The notes beneath the pieces were generated by a model that saw only the letters and a program-made list of their open reading frames with translations, had not been told where the DNA came from and searched no databases. The position numbers and the translations under genes are program-made. A stretch of 64,000 nt of DNA, from contig NW_003314290.1 in the NCBI RefSeq assembly GCF_000143415.4, positions 62,001-126,000 of the forward strand, written 5' to 3'. Below, in pieces: positions 10,965-22,205 of the stretch. This DNA comes from Selaginella moellendorffii (lineage: Eukaryota; Streptophyta; Lycopodiopsida; Selaginellales; Selaginellaceae). Position 1 is the first letter of the stretch; every line of letters begins with the position of its first letter.

Positions 10965-12542
10965 CTAACAAGTGTTGACACCATCTTTGCAGTCGCTCGT
11001 CAAATGCCCAAACGTCTCAATGCGCTTCTTTGCACGTAGAAAAACCTCCGAGTCCACCTCCGCTCTCATGTAGCCATCGAACTCCACTCGCTTGTTCCTT
11101 GTGAGAGGCATTGTTTGGTTGTACCAAAGGCTGTGCGGACCCCAGAGGCTCTTAAAATCGCTGAGTAAGTGTACTCGGTACTTGGCCCGCAGCTTATCGA
11201 AGTAACCTTCGAGCCTCTCGTTGGTGGCTATATACAAAGTCCGGCCCTCCTCTACTTCCTTTTCTAGCTTCTCCATTATCGCCTCCGGCATTGTATCCCT
11301 GTCCAAGTTCGGCCACCGCTCCTTGTCCTCGGCTTTTTTTCCTCTGACAACGTGAACAGCATCGAAGTCCCATTCCATTTCCCCGCAGATTGAGTTGACC
11401 ATGTTCATCAGCCGCTTGGATTTCCACAGGAGATCCCACGGCCTGTGGATAACTTTCTCTGGCTCCCCTTCACAAACTCGATACCAGTAGTTGTTTGGCT
11501 CGGGCTGCTCGAATTTTCTCCAGAGTATAGTGTTCTCAAAGCTGCGTAAGTGCATCGGAGTGACGTTAAAATCCTCCACCACCCTGTAGCTCAGGGGGTG
11601 CTGCGGATGCTTCTTGTTCCAGTTCAGCCACCTTTTTAGGAACTGCTTCTGCTCGACTACAGCAGCTTTCTTCTGCAAGTGCTCGTAGTCGAAGTAAAGC
11701 CGAAAATCTTTTCCTTCCTGCGGCTTGAGATCGGGACTGTAGCTGCCCTCGAGGCACATCTCTAGATCCACCACGAGTGTCCTGTTGAGATACCGAGCCT
11801 CGCCTAGAGCACACAAAAAGCTCCACATATACTGGTTCATGCTCTTGCAGTAGTCGCCACCCCGAGAGTAGTATAAATACTTGCCGCTCCAGAATGTGTT
11901 GAATGACCTGTTATATATCGAGTCATTGACGAAATCCCTCTGGAAGAAAGCATTTTTTCCCGAGTGCCATCCGCCAATCTTCTCGACAACGTAGTCGCAC
12001 GATGTGTTGACGAGCAGCTTGTACTCCCTGTAATCCCTATACATCCGCAAAGACTTCTCATGCCTGGGTTTGAACCTCCAGGCTATGTCGCACGTCGAAT
12101 CCTTCGAGCCTCGAACAGGAACTCCATACTGGAACACTCCCATGTCGGGGAACTTCTTCTCGTTAGCCAACTCGATGGCGACCAAAACATCTGGGTCGGA
12201 GCAATTGATAAACGTCGTCCCGGGATCACAAACTCCAACGCTGACGCTCAAGTTCTTCTCCAGCGCTGGCCCAAGGATTTCTGCCGGTGCTTGAGAAGGA
12301 ACTGGAGCTAGAATGTCTTCGCCCGTGACGACAACCGTGTCCTCCTTCTCAAACGTAGCGTTTCTCAGCGTGGAGACAACTTGGTCCATCACCTTCGAGG
12401 CCTGGAACACTGGATCCGGAGGTTGATACCCAATGGCGAGAAGCGTGAGGAGCAGCGCTAAAGTGACCACCGCCGCCATGGAAATGGTGCTACTGGCAAT
12501 CCTCTGGATCATCTCCAGAGAAAAAACGTGGATGTGCTTCAT
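10965..12542 (-). CDS. O-fucosyltransferase-like type II membrane protein (At2g04280/At4g12700-like)
   Basis: Single-exon gene of 525 codons. The first ATG at 12542 gives MKHIHVFSLEMIQRIASS, followed by one membrane segment (AAVVTLALLLTLLAIGY) and the family signature YQPPDPVF, consistent with a Golgi type II topology. The luminal part contains NCSDPDVLVAIE, CDIAWRF, GGWHSGKNAFFQRDFVND, YYSRGGDYCKSMNQYMWSFL, CALGEARYLNRTLVVDLEMC, GKDFRLYFDYEHL and, near the end, LYIATNERLEGYFDKLRAKY. The last resembles the GDP-fucose-binding end of O-fucosyltransferase folds. I recognise it as the plant family annotated as O-fucosyltransferase-like; the substrate is unknown. It lies 290 bp downstream of the DRP4 start, and its start codon is 492 bp from the divergent IMPL1 gene. 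Confidence 0.78.
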   Translation of the reverse strand: MKHIHVFSLEMIQRIASSTISMAAVVTLALLLTLLAIGYQPPDPVFQASKVMDQVVSTLRNATFEKEDTVVVTGEDILAPVPSQAPAEILGPALEKNLSVSVGVCDPGTTFINCSDPDVLVAIELANEKKFPDMGVFQYGVPVRGSKDSTCDIAWRFKPRHEKSLRMYRDYREYKLLVNTSCDYVVEKIGGWHSGKNAFFQRDFVNDSIYNRSFNTFWSGKYLYYSRGGDYCKSMNQYMWSFLCALGEARYLNRTLVVDLEMCLEGSYSPDLKPQEGKDFRLYFDYEHLQKKAAVVEQKQFLKRWLNWNKKHPQHPLSYRVVEDFNVTPMHLRSFENTILWRKFEQPEPNNYWYRVCEGEPEKVIHRPWDLLWKSKRLMNMVNSICGEMEWDFDAVHVVRGKKAEDKERWPNLDRDTMPEAIMEKLEKEVEEGRTLYIATNERLEGYFDKLRAKYRVHLLSDFKSLWGPHSLWYNQTMPLTRNKRVEFDGYMRAEVDSEVFLRAKKRIETFGHLTSDCKDGVNTC

Positions 12543-13034
12543 TGCTATCGTTGATTTTCCTCTCACACGGTAAGAGTTTCCTTACGGTCTGGCCATGGCA
12601 CTAGTTAGTCAGGAGAGGGAAATTCTAGAAGTAGCTCACAAACCTGGAGAATCAGTGCTATGCCGCGCAAGCCGATTTGAAATCCCGGGAAGTTTTCTCA
12701 TCGAGCAGAAGAATTGATGCCTTCGATTCGCGCTAACATGTCGAGCGAGCGCTCTCTCGCGAAATGTAGCGTAAACACGATCAGACAAAAACCTGGAAGG
12801 AATCGCCGGGCGGATAGATCAGCTCCTCAGCCGCTCGCGATCGACGATTCACTCAATGCCGGACGATTCCCATAGATCTAGGGAGATCTCTTCGCTGCTC
12901 CGGCCAGATCTAGACGAATGAAAACCTCAAAACCCTGGGAATATTGTTTGAACACTCCCTCTACCTAATTGCTCCATTAGCGCAAATAACGCGTGTTCTC
13001 TTGACAGCGGGAAGGAGCTCTTTACTATCGTCCA

Positions 13035-14575
13035 ATGGCCACTCCTCTGCGATTTAGGGCTAGCGCCATTGGCGAATGCTTCGCGAGGCAGCACTCCTCG
13101 CGCCTCCCAGCGCAGAGGAGCGGCGCCGGGAGATCTGGAACGCGGCGCCATTGCAGCGCCATCACTGCCAGCCGCAGCACTGGCGTCTTGAATTCGCGCA
13201 TTGGAGCTGCCAGATCGGGGTCCCTGCCGTTCGAGGAGCTTCTAGCCGGTGCCGAGGCGGCAGCGAAGCTTGGCTCTCAGGTGTCGATCGGTAGGGAATT
13301 GTCCTCATTCTCAGCCATGGATTGTCTTTTTGAGGCCAGGTTGTGCTCGATGCATTGGACAAGCCGCGCAGAATCGATTACAAAGGAGCAACGGATCTCG
13401 TGACCGAGTATGTCGACTCGATTTCTTTCTTTCTCTCTTCCTTGATTGACGCTCGTTCCAGCACGGACAAAAAATGCGAGCTTGCTGTGCTTCAAGAAAT
13501 CCAGCGAAGGTTTCCTGACCACTTGATATTGGGTGAAGAGGGTGGTGTGATTGGAAACTCATCCTCTGATTACCTCTGGTGTGTCGATCCTCTTGGTAAG
13601 TTGGATGGTTCGCTTCGATTTTCCTTGAAAGCTTGAATTTCTGTAGATGGAACGACGAATTTTGCTCACGGATATCCCAGTTTTGCTGTTTCGGTTGCAG
13701 TCCTTTACAAAGGAAGACCAGCAGCTGCAACAGTGGTATGTAACACTTACGACTTTCTTTGTTTCTCCCATGTTTACTCGCGTGATTTGGACCGACTGTA
13801 GGTGGAATTCGCGGGAGGACCGTTCTGCTGGGTCACACGCACTTTCACCTCATCTTCAGGCAAAGCTGCGATATCATTTCATTTGCTGAAGTCACACTAA
13901 ACTTACAGGGGGAGGAGCCTTTTGCGAAGGCAATCCTATATCCGTCAGTAACACTGATCAAGTGAGTGTGTCTGCGACACCTTTCTTGTGTCTTACAAGA
14001 GCTTCTCGAACCAGGTGGAAAGGTCGCTATTAGTTACCGGGTTTGGATACGACCATGACGAAGCATGGGCTACAAACATCTCGCTTTTCAAAGATTTCAC
14101 GGATGTTAGCAGGGTAATGCTTTTTCTAATTTTCTTTTTGGTCTTACTAATACTGTACACAGGGTGTTCGTCGCCTGGGAGCTGCCGCAGTTGATATGTG
14201 CCATGTTTCCCTCGGCATTGTAGAAGCGTATTGGGAATACCGACTGAAACCTTGGGATATGGCAGCTGGGGTCCTGGTGAGTTGTTCTAGACTTGCATTA
14301 ACTCCATAGCTTAACTTTATTGTTTGTAGATGGTTGAGGAAGCAGGAGGGAAAGTAACTAAAATGGATGGTGGGGAGTTTTCGGTTTTTGATCGCTCAGT
14401 GTTAGTTTCAAATGGTGTAATACATCCCAAAGTGAGTAGTTGCAAATATTCTAGTTTATTGATTAATTTTTGGTTGCAGCTATTGGACAGAATATCTCCT
14501 GCAACAAAAACTTTGGTCAACCAAGGCTTAGATTTTTCACAGTGGTACAAACCAGAGGGTTACAGTTGCAACTGA
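13035..14575 (+). CDS. IMPL1: IMPL1-type plastid inositol monophosphatase
   Basis: Mg-dependent phosphatase of the IMPase superfamily. The start at 13035 begins an Arg/Ser/Ala-rich N-terminus without acidic residues early on (MATPLRFRASAIGECFARQ), as expected of a plastid transit peptide. After splicing: a VVLDALDKPRRIDYKGATDL segment, LVTDTDKKCELAVL, FPDHLILGEEGGV, motif 1 WCVDPLDGTTNFAHGYPSF (interrupted by an intron inside the Asp codon after DPL), and motif 2 LGAAAVDMCHV...EAYWEYRLKPWDMAAGVL, then VEEAGGKVTKMDGGEFSVFD. The metal ligands Glu-Glu, Asp-x-x-Asp and the second-motif Trp-Asp are all present. The end is DFSQWYKPEGYSCN. Introns are about 50-60 bp. It is divergent from the upstream fucosyltransferase-like gene. 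Confidence 0.93.
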
Positions 14576-16374
14576 AACGTTGTATTCCCTTTCTTTCTAA
14601 TAAATGATCAAAGACATTCAAAAATTGATTATAGACATTGTCAATTTCTTATGTTATTTTTTCTGTTTAAAACTCTTAATCACCATACACTACAGTAGAT
14701 TTCTTGCCATCTGACAGGAGAACTAGCTTGAGAGGATGATTGTTTCCCAGCCAGAGACTGTCATTCTAAACCCGGTTTCTAATAAAAGATATAATCGCTG
14801 CAAATTATCAGATTTATTTAGAAATCATGGCTTATTTAACTTCTGATTTTCAAATTATCATCTTGAAAAACCAATCTGATTTGAGGTTTATGTTTACCAC
14901 CATGCAATATTTGGAAATTTGGTCCTTTAAGAAACTAAGTTAAAATCATTTTATATAGTAAGAAACGTTAAGAAATACAATCACTAGGATAATCCTTGTT
15001 ATCTAACCTTTTTACTTGGGAAAGAGTCTCTTATAATAAAAGGTCCTTTATTATTCAAGTTTTGAGCATATTTATTTCTTTTTATTTTCTCATTTTTGCC
15101 TTAAAAATTCTTCTTTCAATGCTTATTTATCCATATTTTCTTTTTTCACAATGTTTCTTCCTTAATTTTTCTTGGTTTCTCTTCTTTATCCCAATTCTTT
15201 CTACTTTTTTTCTTTAAGGAGGGGATAAAGAAAATATAAAAATAAATGATTTAAGTTTGATTTCCCATGTGCAATGCTAGATAAAGATGATAGTCATAAA
15301 TATGAGTTAACATAGGCTTTAAAGGTTAACTAAAGGGAAGATGCAATAATAAATGTTGTTGATAGTAGTGAGTCCCAAGTTAATGATGGTATTAGAAGAC
15401 GACTAATAGACAAATTTAAAAATGGGATATATCATTTGTTACAATGGTGTTTTGTGAATTGAAATAGTTCTTAAAATCCTTTATTTTGGTTCAAAATTGA
15501 GATTGGTTTGAGTATTTTACAATCACATATTGAGTGGTAGTTAATTTATTAGTTCTATAGTTGACTAATGCTTGTGCTATAGCTTTAGGTTTTTATTTCT
15601 ATCATTGTTGTTAGCAAATCTATTTTGGTATATAAATAGGGGTTTAGACACTGCATATTCTGATATCCACATATAGCACTCACATATGTGTGGAGTATGT
15701 TCAACAAGATGACTCCCAGGGACTTAGTAGAGTGAAACTAGGTATTGGAGATGTAAATACACTTAAAAACAGTGAGTTTCGATCTGGAAAGTACGGAAGT
15801 ATGTAAGATAACTAAAAACATGCAATAACCAGACAGTTAATCTCTCGACTTAATGGCAGATGCACGGCTTGAAACAAGTCAGCCGTGTTTCCTGCTCCGA
15901 AAGCCACTCAAAAGAAAACTAGATCCCAAACTCACCAGTGAAAGCTTAATCGTGGCTTGAGTAGTGCGCTTTAGACTTCAATGTTTGGTCTTTTTGATTG
16001 GCTGTTGTGGTATATAGCCACTTTCAACAAAACACCAAGTCATAGAAAACTCTGGCAGTAGTAGGTAAGAATGGTTTTGCTTGACGAAAGATCTCTAGAG
16101 CATGCTGGAATGCTGCATTGCTAGTAAAATCTCACGAAATGTCATGCTCTGGAGCTATCTTGGCAAAAGCTAAAAAGGTACTCGTCAGTTTTCTTTTTCC
16201 ATCTCTCTGGACAGTGGCTTAAGCTTGTTTTTAGTTATTGGATTCAAGGACCATATGGACGACTTACAAGAGTAAACTCGTCAAACTTTAGCAGCAGATC
16301 GTTATCTTTAAGCTTGAAATGTATAAATCCTTTTTGATTTTATTCTTTCTGATTTTGGTGCTTCTCTCAATTCA
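14576..16374. other. AT-rich intergenic region, no gene recognised
   Basis: Base composition drops sharply after the IMPL1 stop. T-rich runs dominate 15,060-15,230. A good TATA-type motif (TATATAAATA, 15,629-15,638) is followed by CACATATAGCACTCACATATG, but no recognisable coding sequence follows on the plus strand. It may be an old LTR or an unrecognised transcript start. Confidence 0.55.
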
Positions 16375-16830
16375 CTAGAGGCCGTAGCGACTGCAAATGA
16401 CGAAGTTTCCATGGTCGTTGCTTATGTGCGAGTTGAGGTCAATGCTTGTTCTATGCTGGCCAGTTACCATCTGCGCCTCAGGTAGCCTCCAGATTCGAAC
16501 CAACAAGAGCAATGTCGCTGCAAGTGGCCCAAAAACCACCTTCTCTGCCATAAGCCAGGCTGCCATTAAGATTTGTGAATGTGTTATCGAGCAGTGTCCG
16601 TGCTGAATACTCTCCAGAGCAGTTGGCTTCGAGTACGTCGGTATTAAGATGGTATTTGGGATCCTTGAATGGCAAACAAAGAACAATCACATTTTCGAGC
16701 AAAGTTATAAGTGTTTCCTTACATATTTGTGAGCGAGCAGTGTCGTGCTGTGCCAGAGAAGTCGGCTTCGAGTATGTCAGTATCGGGAAAGTATCTATGG
16801 TCCTTGTAGCTGTTAAAAAAGGCACCGCAG
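16375..16830 (-). pseudogene. Cyanovirin-N homology (CVNH) relic with a frameshift and a partial tandem copy
   Basis: Read on the minus strand, this stretch gives a CVNH-like first half (TDVLEANCSGEYSARTLLDN, TFTNLNGSLAYG, FWATCSDIALVGSNLEAT) that runs into a stop. A second half in another frame follows directly (EAQMVTGQHRTSIDLNSHIS, NDHGNFVICSRYGL). Together they line up with both internal repeats of the intact CVNH gene at 17,380-17,829, including the Cys spacing and the SIDLN motif. Upstream, about 16,735-16,858 repeats part of the same exon in more degraded form (DTDILEADFSGTARHCS, then a stop). The shared flank TTGAATGGCAAACAAAGAAC occurs at both 16,664 and about 16,840, so this is a tandem duplication. 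No signal-peptide exon was found. GC content is clearly higher than in the intact gene. Confidence 0.72.
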
Positions 16831-17379
16831 CATAACTGATTGAATGGCAAACAAAGAACTCTTTAAACTTGTGTTCCTTAACATATGGTTTGATGAACTT
16901 GTGAAAGGAGGAGCAGCAGTAGCATTGCTATGAACGCCATTTGATGCGAAGGCATAAAATAAGCATTCAAGTTTGAAGCTGGCGGAAAGAATAATTTCTA
17001 AAGTTTGTTTTATTTGATAATCATAGTTGTTTGGATTGCAGCAACATCGTTTAATAAAAGGTGGCTTTATGACAAGAGTTTTGGTTCTTTTAGCATCTTG
17101 GGCAATGTTTTCTATTCTCGTCTTTGAAAATGAAGCAATGCATTAGCCAATTATTCTGGAAGTGACATAGATCTTCATTGAAACAACAAGAACTTAAGAA
17201 AGTGATCCTCAAGATAAAGAGGATTTTGAATGGCCACTGAAGATATATAGTACATTTTTGTGGTGTGCATCGGAACAACATGGGTGTCATAAAAGTGTGA
17301 TAAAAGGAGCATGCAATCAGTTGTGTTTATTAATATAAATACTTTTTACTCCTCAGGAAAATAAGATAAAGTTGAATTT

Positions 17380-17829
17380 TTACTGATCTCTATTTTGATT
17401 ACAAAACACTAACTTGTTATTTTGATAAGAAATCCATAAGTTCAAGTCAATAGTTGTGTAATGAAGATAAGAAGTTACTGAAGCACATTGTGTTTTTAAA
17501 ATGGATCCTTCAAGTGTTGTACCTTGACATGAATGTGTAAAATAACCATTATCATGTGATCCCACAGTAATAGCTTGAATGTTTCCATTTACATTTGTTA
17601 AATAGTATTCTAAATCTAGTTCCACATCATTTGGACAATTTGCTTGTAAAACACTATCTCCAAGCAATTGAACATCTGGACAATGATATAGTAATCCATA
17701 GCACTAAACGGTTAAGAAGGAATTAACAAAGAAAAACTTCAGAAATTAGCTTACATTATCAGTTTGAATAAAGCAGTCAATGAATGTTATAAGAAAATTC
17801 CACATAATCAAAACATAAACTATTTTCAT
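17380..17829 (-). CDS. Secreted cyanovirin-N homology (CVNH) lectin
   Basis: Two-exon gene for a 132-residue protein. Exon 1 (17,829-17,755) encodes 25 residues that look like a signal peptide (MKIVYVLIMWNFLITFIDCF). A 51-bp GT-AG intron follows, then exon 2 (17,703-17,380) encodes one CVNH domain. The two internal repeats are visible: VQLLGDSVLQANC...LEYYLTNVNGNI, and FTHSCQGTTLEGSILKTQC...YTTIDLNLWISYQNNKLVF. Cys33/Cys48 and Cys84/Cys98 are spaced 15 and 14 residues apart, as in the two disulfides of cyanovirin-N. CVNH proteins are known from cyanobacteria, ascomycetes and ferns, and several bind high-mannose glycans. Secretion and glycan binding are inferred here. Codons are extremely AT-rich, unlike the enzymes nearby. 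A TATA-like box lies about 90 nt upstream. Confidence 0.84.
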
Positions 17830-17916
17830 AATTTTGGTATAAGTATTCATAATTACAAATTTAAATGAAGCTTTAAATACGACAATATATTCTGTCGTTT
17901 ACAAAAAGTTTATTCT

Positions 17917-17926
17917 CTTTTATATA
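17917..17926 (-). promoter_or_regulatory. TATA-like box of the CVNH gene
   Basis: The minus strand reads TATATAAAAG here, 88-97 nt upstream of the CVNH start codon, a sensible distance for a short 5' UTR. The surroundings are AT-rich, so a chance match is possible. A 6-bp inverted repeat (ACGACA...TGTCGT) lies between this box and the ATG at about 17,879-17,898. Confidence 0.45.
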
Positions 17927-17929
17927 TTC

Positions 17930-19025
17930 TAATAAAAATTAACTATAATTTTAATATTCTAATTATCTTAATTTTTTTCTTTTGATAAGAAATAAAATAT
18001 AAAAAAATTTAAAAGAAGATTCATAGTAGCTAGAGTATATATAGATTTTTGTCCTTTTGAAAAATGTTTCATAATTACAAGCTAAATCTCTATTATACTG
18101 TCTTAGAATAATAATAATATATTCAAACTGGTATATACATGTTGTAATTCTACAACTAGTAGACGTGAATTTAACATAACTTCTTGGTATGAATTATATA
18201 TATTTCTTAATTCTAAACTTAACCATTCTCCTTTAACTAATAAGTTTGAATTATATCCTCATGAACATAAAGGTGGATTACCTTCCATTCATTGAAAAGT
18301 TAATTGAACTTGAAATCTATCAAACTGAATAACAAATAGATTCTCATTTTTAGAAGGATAATCATTTCCTTTTCTATCTATTTCTGATAATAATCATTTT
18401 ATTAGCATTTTATGTCATACTATTAACCTAATTTACTTTAATTTTCTTTTAGATAATAAAATAAATAAATAATAAATATAAAAAATCATCTTTTAACTTC
18501 ATGTCTCACAGCACCAAAAGCTCATTAATGCCAAATGAAGACAACAAAGTAATATATGCAACCTGCAATGATACACTCCTTGATCAACAATGCATAGCAT
18601 AGTGAAAGAAGGATAATGTAAAGAAGGTTAAAGGAAAAGCAAATTTAATAGATACATGGCAACACATACAAGAAATCTAAATCTAAAGAACAAGAGAATC
18701 AAGAAATAAAATCATAATCCCAAACACTAAAGCAATACATTACAAAAAACTTTGCCCTTCAAGGACAATTTGCAATGTTCCTTGTTCCTGGACACCATGA
18801 GTGCTTATAATATAGGAATAGATAGGGAGGTGGATTAATTGAGACAAGCTTAAAGCTTTTGTTTTTCCTTCTTTCTTTTTTTAAATGCTATATCAATACT
18901 AATGATGGTTCTGTTTCGGAGCAATTATCAAGCAGATGGAGTGCTTTCTAGCACAGAAGTAAGCTTTGTGAAAAATGATTTTGACTGACCATCTTTTGTT
19001 GTAAGCAATCACCTGTTGATGTCAT
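17930..19025. other. AT-rich intergenic DNA, nothing recognised
   Basis: Strongly AT-rich, with stops in all frames. No open frame of useful length, RNA gene or repeat family was recognised. Confidence 0.6.
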
Positions 19026-19196
19026 ATGAGATGGGCCGACAACCACATATCTTTGAGAATGGTGTGATCGGTGGTACCCTACCGGAACTCAAAGTCTCCT
19101 CAACAATGTTGGCTGTTTTCTCATCGATCAATCTTGTACCAGTTTATCGCATAGAGCTGCTTCAATGCCTTTTTAATGACCAGGTCTGAGCAAGGG
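19026..19196 (-). pseudogene. SDH5 exon-2 fragment
   Basis: About 165 bp closely matching part of exon 2 of the intact SDH5 gene at 42,165-42,315. The shared blocks are ATCTTTGAGAATGGTGTGAT and TAGAGCTGCTTCAATGCC. Substitutions and small indels disrupt the frame. The match starts and stops inside the exon and no intron boundary is shared, so it is a broken genomic fragment, not a usable gene. Confidence 0.8.
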
Positions 19197-20930
19197 TGGC
19201 GAGGGAGGGGATGGACAGCTTGCGGGCAGGAGCACTGCCACTGGATCAGGCAACGGCAATCCATTGACGATTACCATGTCAATGCTGTAATTCAACATTG
19301 CCATGCACGAATGGCAGGGACGAACGGCAGGGACGATCCCTAGAACGTCTCCTCCAAGGTAACTGGCATGGAATGCACTGCTAAAAGGCTCTCAAAAGAC
19401 TCCCAGGGTAGCAGTGGCCTAGGTTGGTTGATGTAAGTTCTTTCTTTATTCTTTAGAAGTGAGAGGGCGAGCACTGCTGCGAGAGAGACTGGAGTGACAA
19501 CCATCTCATCATACACTCTATTAAACACTAGTAGATTCCCAGGTAGAGACTATCTGTGAGGCCATTGTCAATGCTGGATTTCACGCGGCCCTCTTGGAGG
19601 ATCCTGTCGAGCAGTTGACCAACACAGTGTGTCGTCTCTGGATCAGAGGTACATGTTGTGGTCGGATTCCAGGAGGTGGCACTCAGGAAGATTCAAGGGA
19701 TGAAGACTGTGGTGGCACCGAGCATCCTCTGTCCCCTGAGTCATGAGCTTGGAGGTGATCGCATCGACCCACGAGGGCTCCTTGATGTGATCCTTGGCAA
19801 CACAATCGTCAACACGTGATCTTATAGGGAAGGTGTACTGTGACTTGGAACAAAATGACTGCGGTGTGTTTGTCAGTTTTACAGCAGTATATTTAGAACA
19901 TATACTTTAAATATATAGTAAAGGGTTTAAAGATGTATATTATTAATCATCATTAATAAGAATTCCTTAAACATGAAATGTTGCTCATTTTGCATGATCA
20001 TGATGTTTGTGGAGTCTATTTTCTAGAAATCCCTTATTCAGAAGAACATTTACCATATGAACATTCTAAATCCGCATCCTCATTGTCATTATACTTTTGG
20101 AGGACATGTTATTAAATTCTAACTAGATCATGTAATTTCATTAAATGAGTTATTCAAGCTTGAGTACTCAAGTCTCTCCAAAGTTGGCCATGAAATAATA
20201 AGACTAAGATTTATAAAGCTCTCTTCTGCAAAAATATGGAGATCACCACAAGCAAATTCAGCTTTTTAAGATTTATAAACAATGTAATCACTTACAACAC
20301 GCTTGAATGATAAAAATGTGGCAATGGCTAATGCCAAATTAACACTAAATATGGCCTTCTATGACTTTGTGCATTCCATCACAAAAACAATAACTTAGTG
20401 ATTGTGCCTATAAATGGTTTTCAAATTGCTTGCTCCCAATTACAACCCAAAAACACCATTTGGTATTAAATGATGCTTTTCAGTGTTGCCCAATAGGTGA
20501 CCATTCGGTCTGAATAGCGTTTAGGACACTTTTAAAAAACTAGTGCCATTTTGAATTTAATCATTTTTGGACATCAGGGTTGGGTCAATAATATCTTTTT
20601 TGTCAGCCTGGGAGTCCTGCTTTGCATTTAGTGGCCAAATGGTTTTGCTTAGGTGGCACCATTTGGTTTTATATAAATGGATATTAAATTGCTCCAATTA
20701 AAAAGTTGCAGAAGTTGCCTAGGAATCTTAATTTTTACATAAATTATAAAAATTGTGAAGATTCTTTGTTACTATTGCTAGTTCTTTTTATTCCTCTTTA
20801 TGATAATTTGGTACATTTATTTAAAATTTTCCTTACTTTATTCAACGAAAATAATGATTCTAAGAATATATATGATAAATAAACCCTTAAGTTGTACACG
20901 GAGATGATCCATGCCTCTTCTATTCACCAG
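19197..20930. other. Intergenic; coding-like but unidentified remnant at about 19.55-19.86 kb
   Basis: On the minus strand, 19,560-19,820 has normal GC content and a short open stretch (DCVAKDHIKEPSWVDAITSK and following) that ends in a stop. I do not recognise a family. The rest, especially 19.87-20.93 kb, is AT-rich with no gene signal. Confidence 0.4.
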
Positions 20931-20982
20931 TTTTTAAAGTTGCGTAGCTTTCCCTGTACTCGAGCGTAGGAGATGGGGGGCT

Positions 20983-21384
20983 TTGGGACGAAATCGGGAA
21001 CGCTTCAAATCGCTCTTTTCCAAGATCAAGCTCGGGGAGAAGTTCCAGAATGGGTGCAGAGGAAGTGTAGTTCCGACAGAAACGTTTGTTATCCCGACCA
21101 AGGGTACTACATGGTCACCCAACAATCAGGTATATCGAAATATTATAATATCTGTGTTGTATGTCAGCAAAGACATCTCGGCCAGCGGTGGTGCGGCACA
21201 ACTGGATCACAGGAGGTTCTATGAGGCACTTCTGAAGATCATAGTTGAGTCCCGGGTGGCTAATTGGACGATAATACTGCACTGGCAGAATGAAAGGAAC
21301 GCGTTGACAACATCGCCAAAGTGGTTGTCACTGGCTCAGCCTGATGGGAAGAAAGTTTTCCTCATTTTAAGTTATCTAGTGTAA
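20983..21384 (+). other. Unidentified open frame of 133 codons
   Basis: Open frame starting MGRNRERFKSLFSKIKLGEK, with no recognised domain, signal peptide or membrane segment. GC content is higher than in the flanking AT-rich DNA. It adjoins a PPR pseudogene and may be a transposon or gene remnant. There is no evidence that it is translated. Confidence 0.2.
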
Positions 21385-21429
21385 GCTATAAACAGGTTTA
21401 TAGCCGGAATTAACAAAAAAATCAACACC

Positions 21430-22060
21430 ACTTCACCAGAATCGAGAGGAACGTTAACACACCTTGCAAGTTCATCCTTGCGAACAGGTCCAGCGTCTCC
21501 TTGCCTTCGTCACGAGGAACGTAGAGCGCGTTCCACACTGTCATGTCTCGCACCAATCGAAGGCTCGGTCTGGATTGTTGCACTTGCCATACATGTCCAC
21601 CAATGTGGTCTGGAGCACCGGGTCGAACTCTATCCCACGGCCGTTGATCTCCTTGATGAGGGCTAGAGCTTTCGAGCTAGCCCGGGCTTCGTCCTTGGTG
21701 GAGAAGGCCGCTACCACTCAAGGAGGTTGACGAAGGTGAAGCTGTCGAGCTTGAGGCCTTCATAGTCCATTCTCCTGCCATGGCCGTGTGTGCATACACT
21801 GCTAGCAAAGTCATTCAAGAGATCTTGTCTCTCGTTGCGATCTCTTCCAGAGCATGCCCCACAGCTCGGAACTTCACACACTTTCCATACAGGTTGACGA
21901 GTGCATTCGCCACGGCATTGTCTGACTCCAATCCCTGCCAGCGACCATCTCGTGGACGATCTGGCCCAGGGAGATGGATTGCATCCACGTGCAAGCATCA
22001 ATGACGCTCACCAGAGTGATCTTGTTCAGTTGCAAACCATGGCAGCGTCAGAGGTTGTCC
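21430..22060 (-). pseudogene. PLS-class PPR pseudogene fragment
   Basis: Minus-strand reading gives PPR signatures scattered over several frames: LQLNKITLVSVIDAC, SLGQIVHEMVAG, ANALVNLYGKC, GLKLDSFTFVNLLEW, MYGKCNNPDRAF-like text and VWNALYVPRDEGKETLDLF. These match the repeated PLS motifs of large land-plant organellar RNA-editing PPR proteins. Frameshifts and stops separate the pieces. The 3' end (ARMNLQGVLTFLSIL) is followed by unrelated DNA. Confidence 0.75.
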
Positions 22061-22205
22061 CGTTTTCCACAAAAACAGAGCCAAAAACGTCAAGCACCCC
22101 ATATTTCCAGTGGTCACCAGACCACTGCATGACGTGAATGGGTTCTACACAATCTTTGCTGATGTTGCTCAGATCTTCCCTACATGCATACTCCTCACTT
22201 AAAGG

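Noticed and set aside
15629-15638. TATATAAATA as the promoter of an unannotated gene
   Set aside because: No coding sequence or conserved transcript feature follows it, and the surroundings are AT-rich enough for chance matches.
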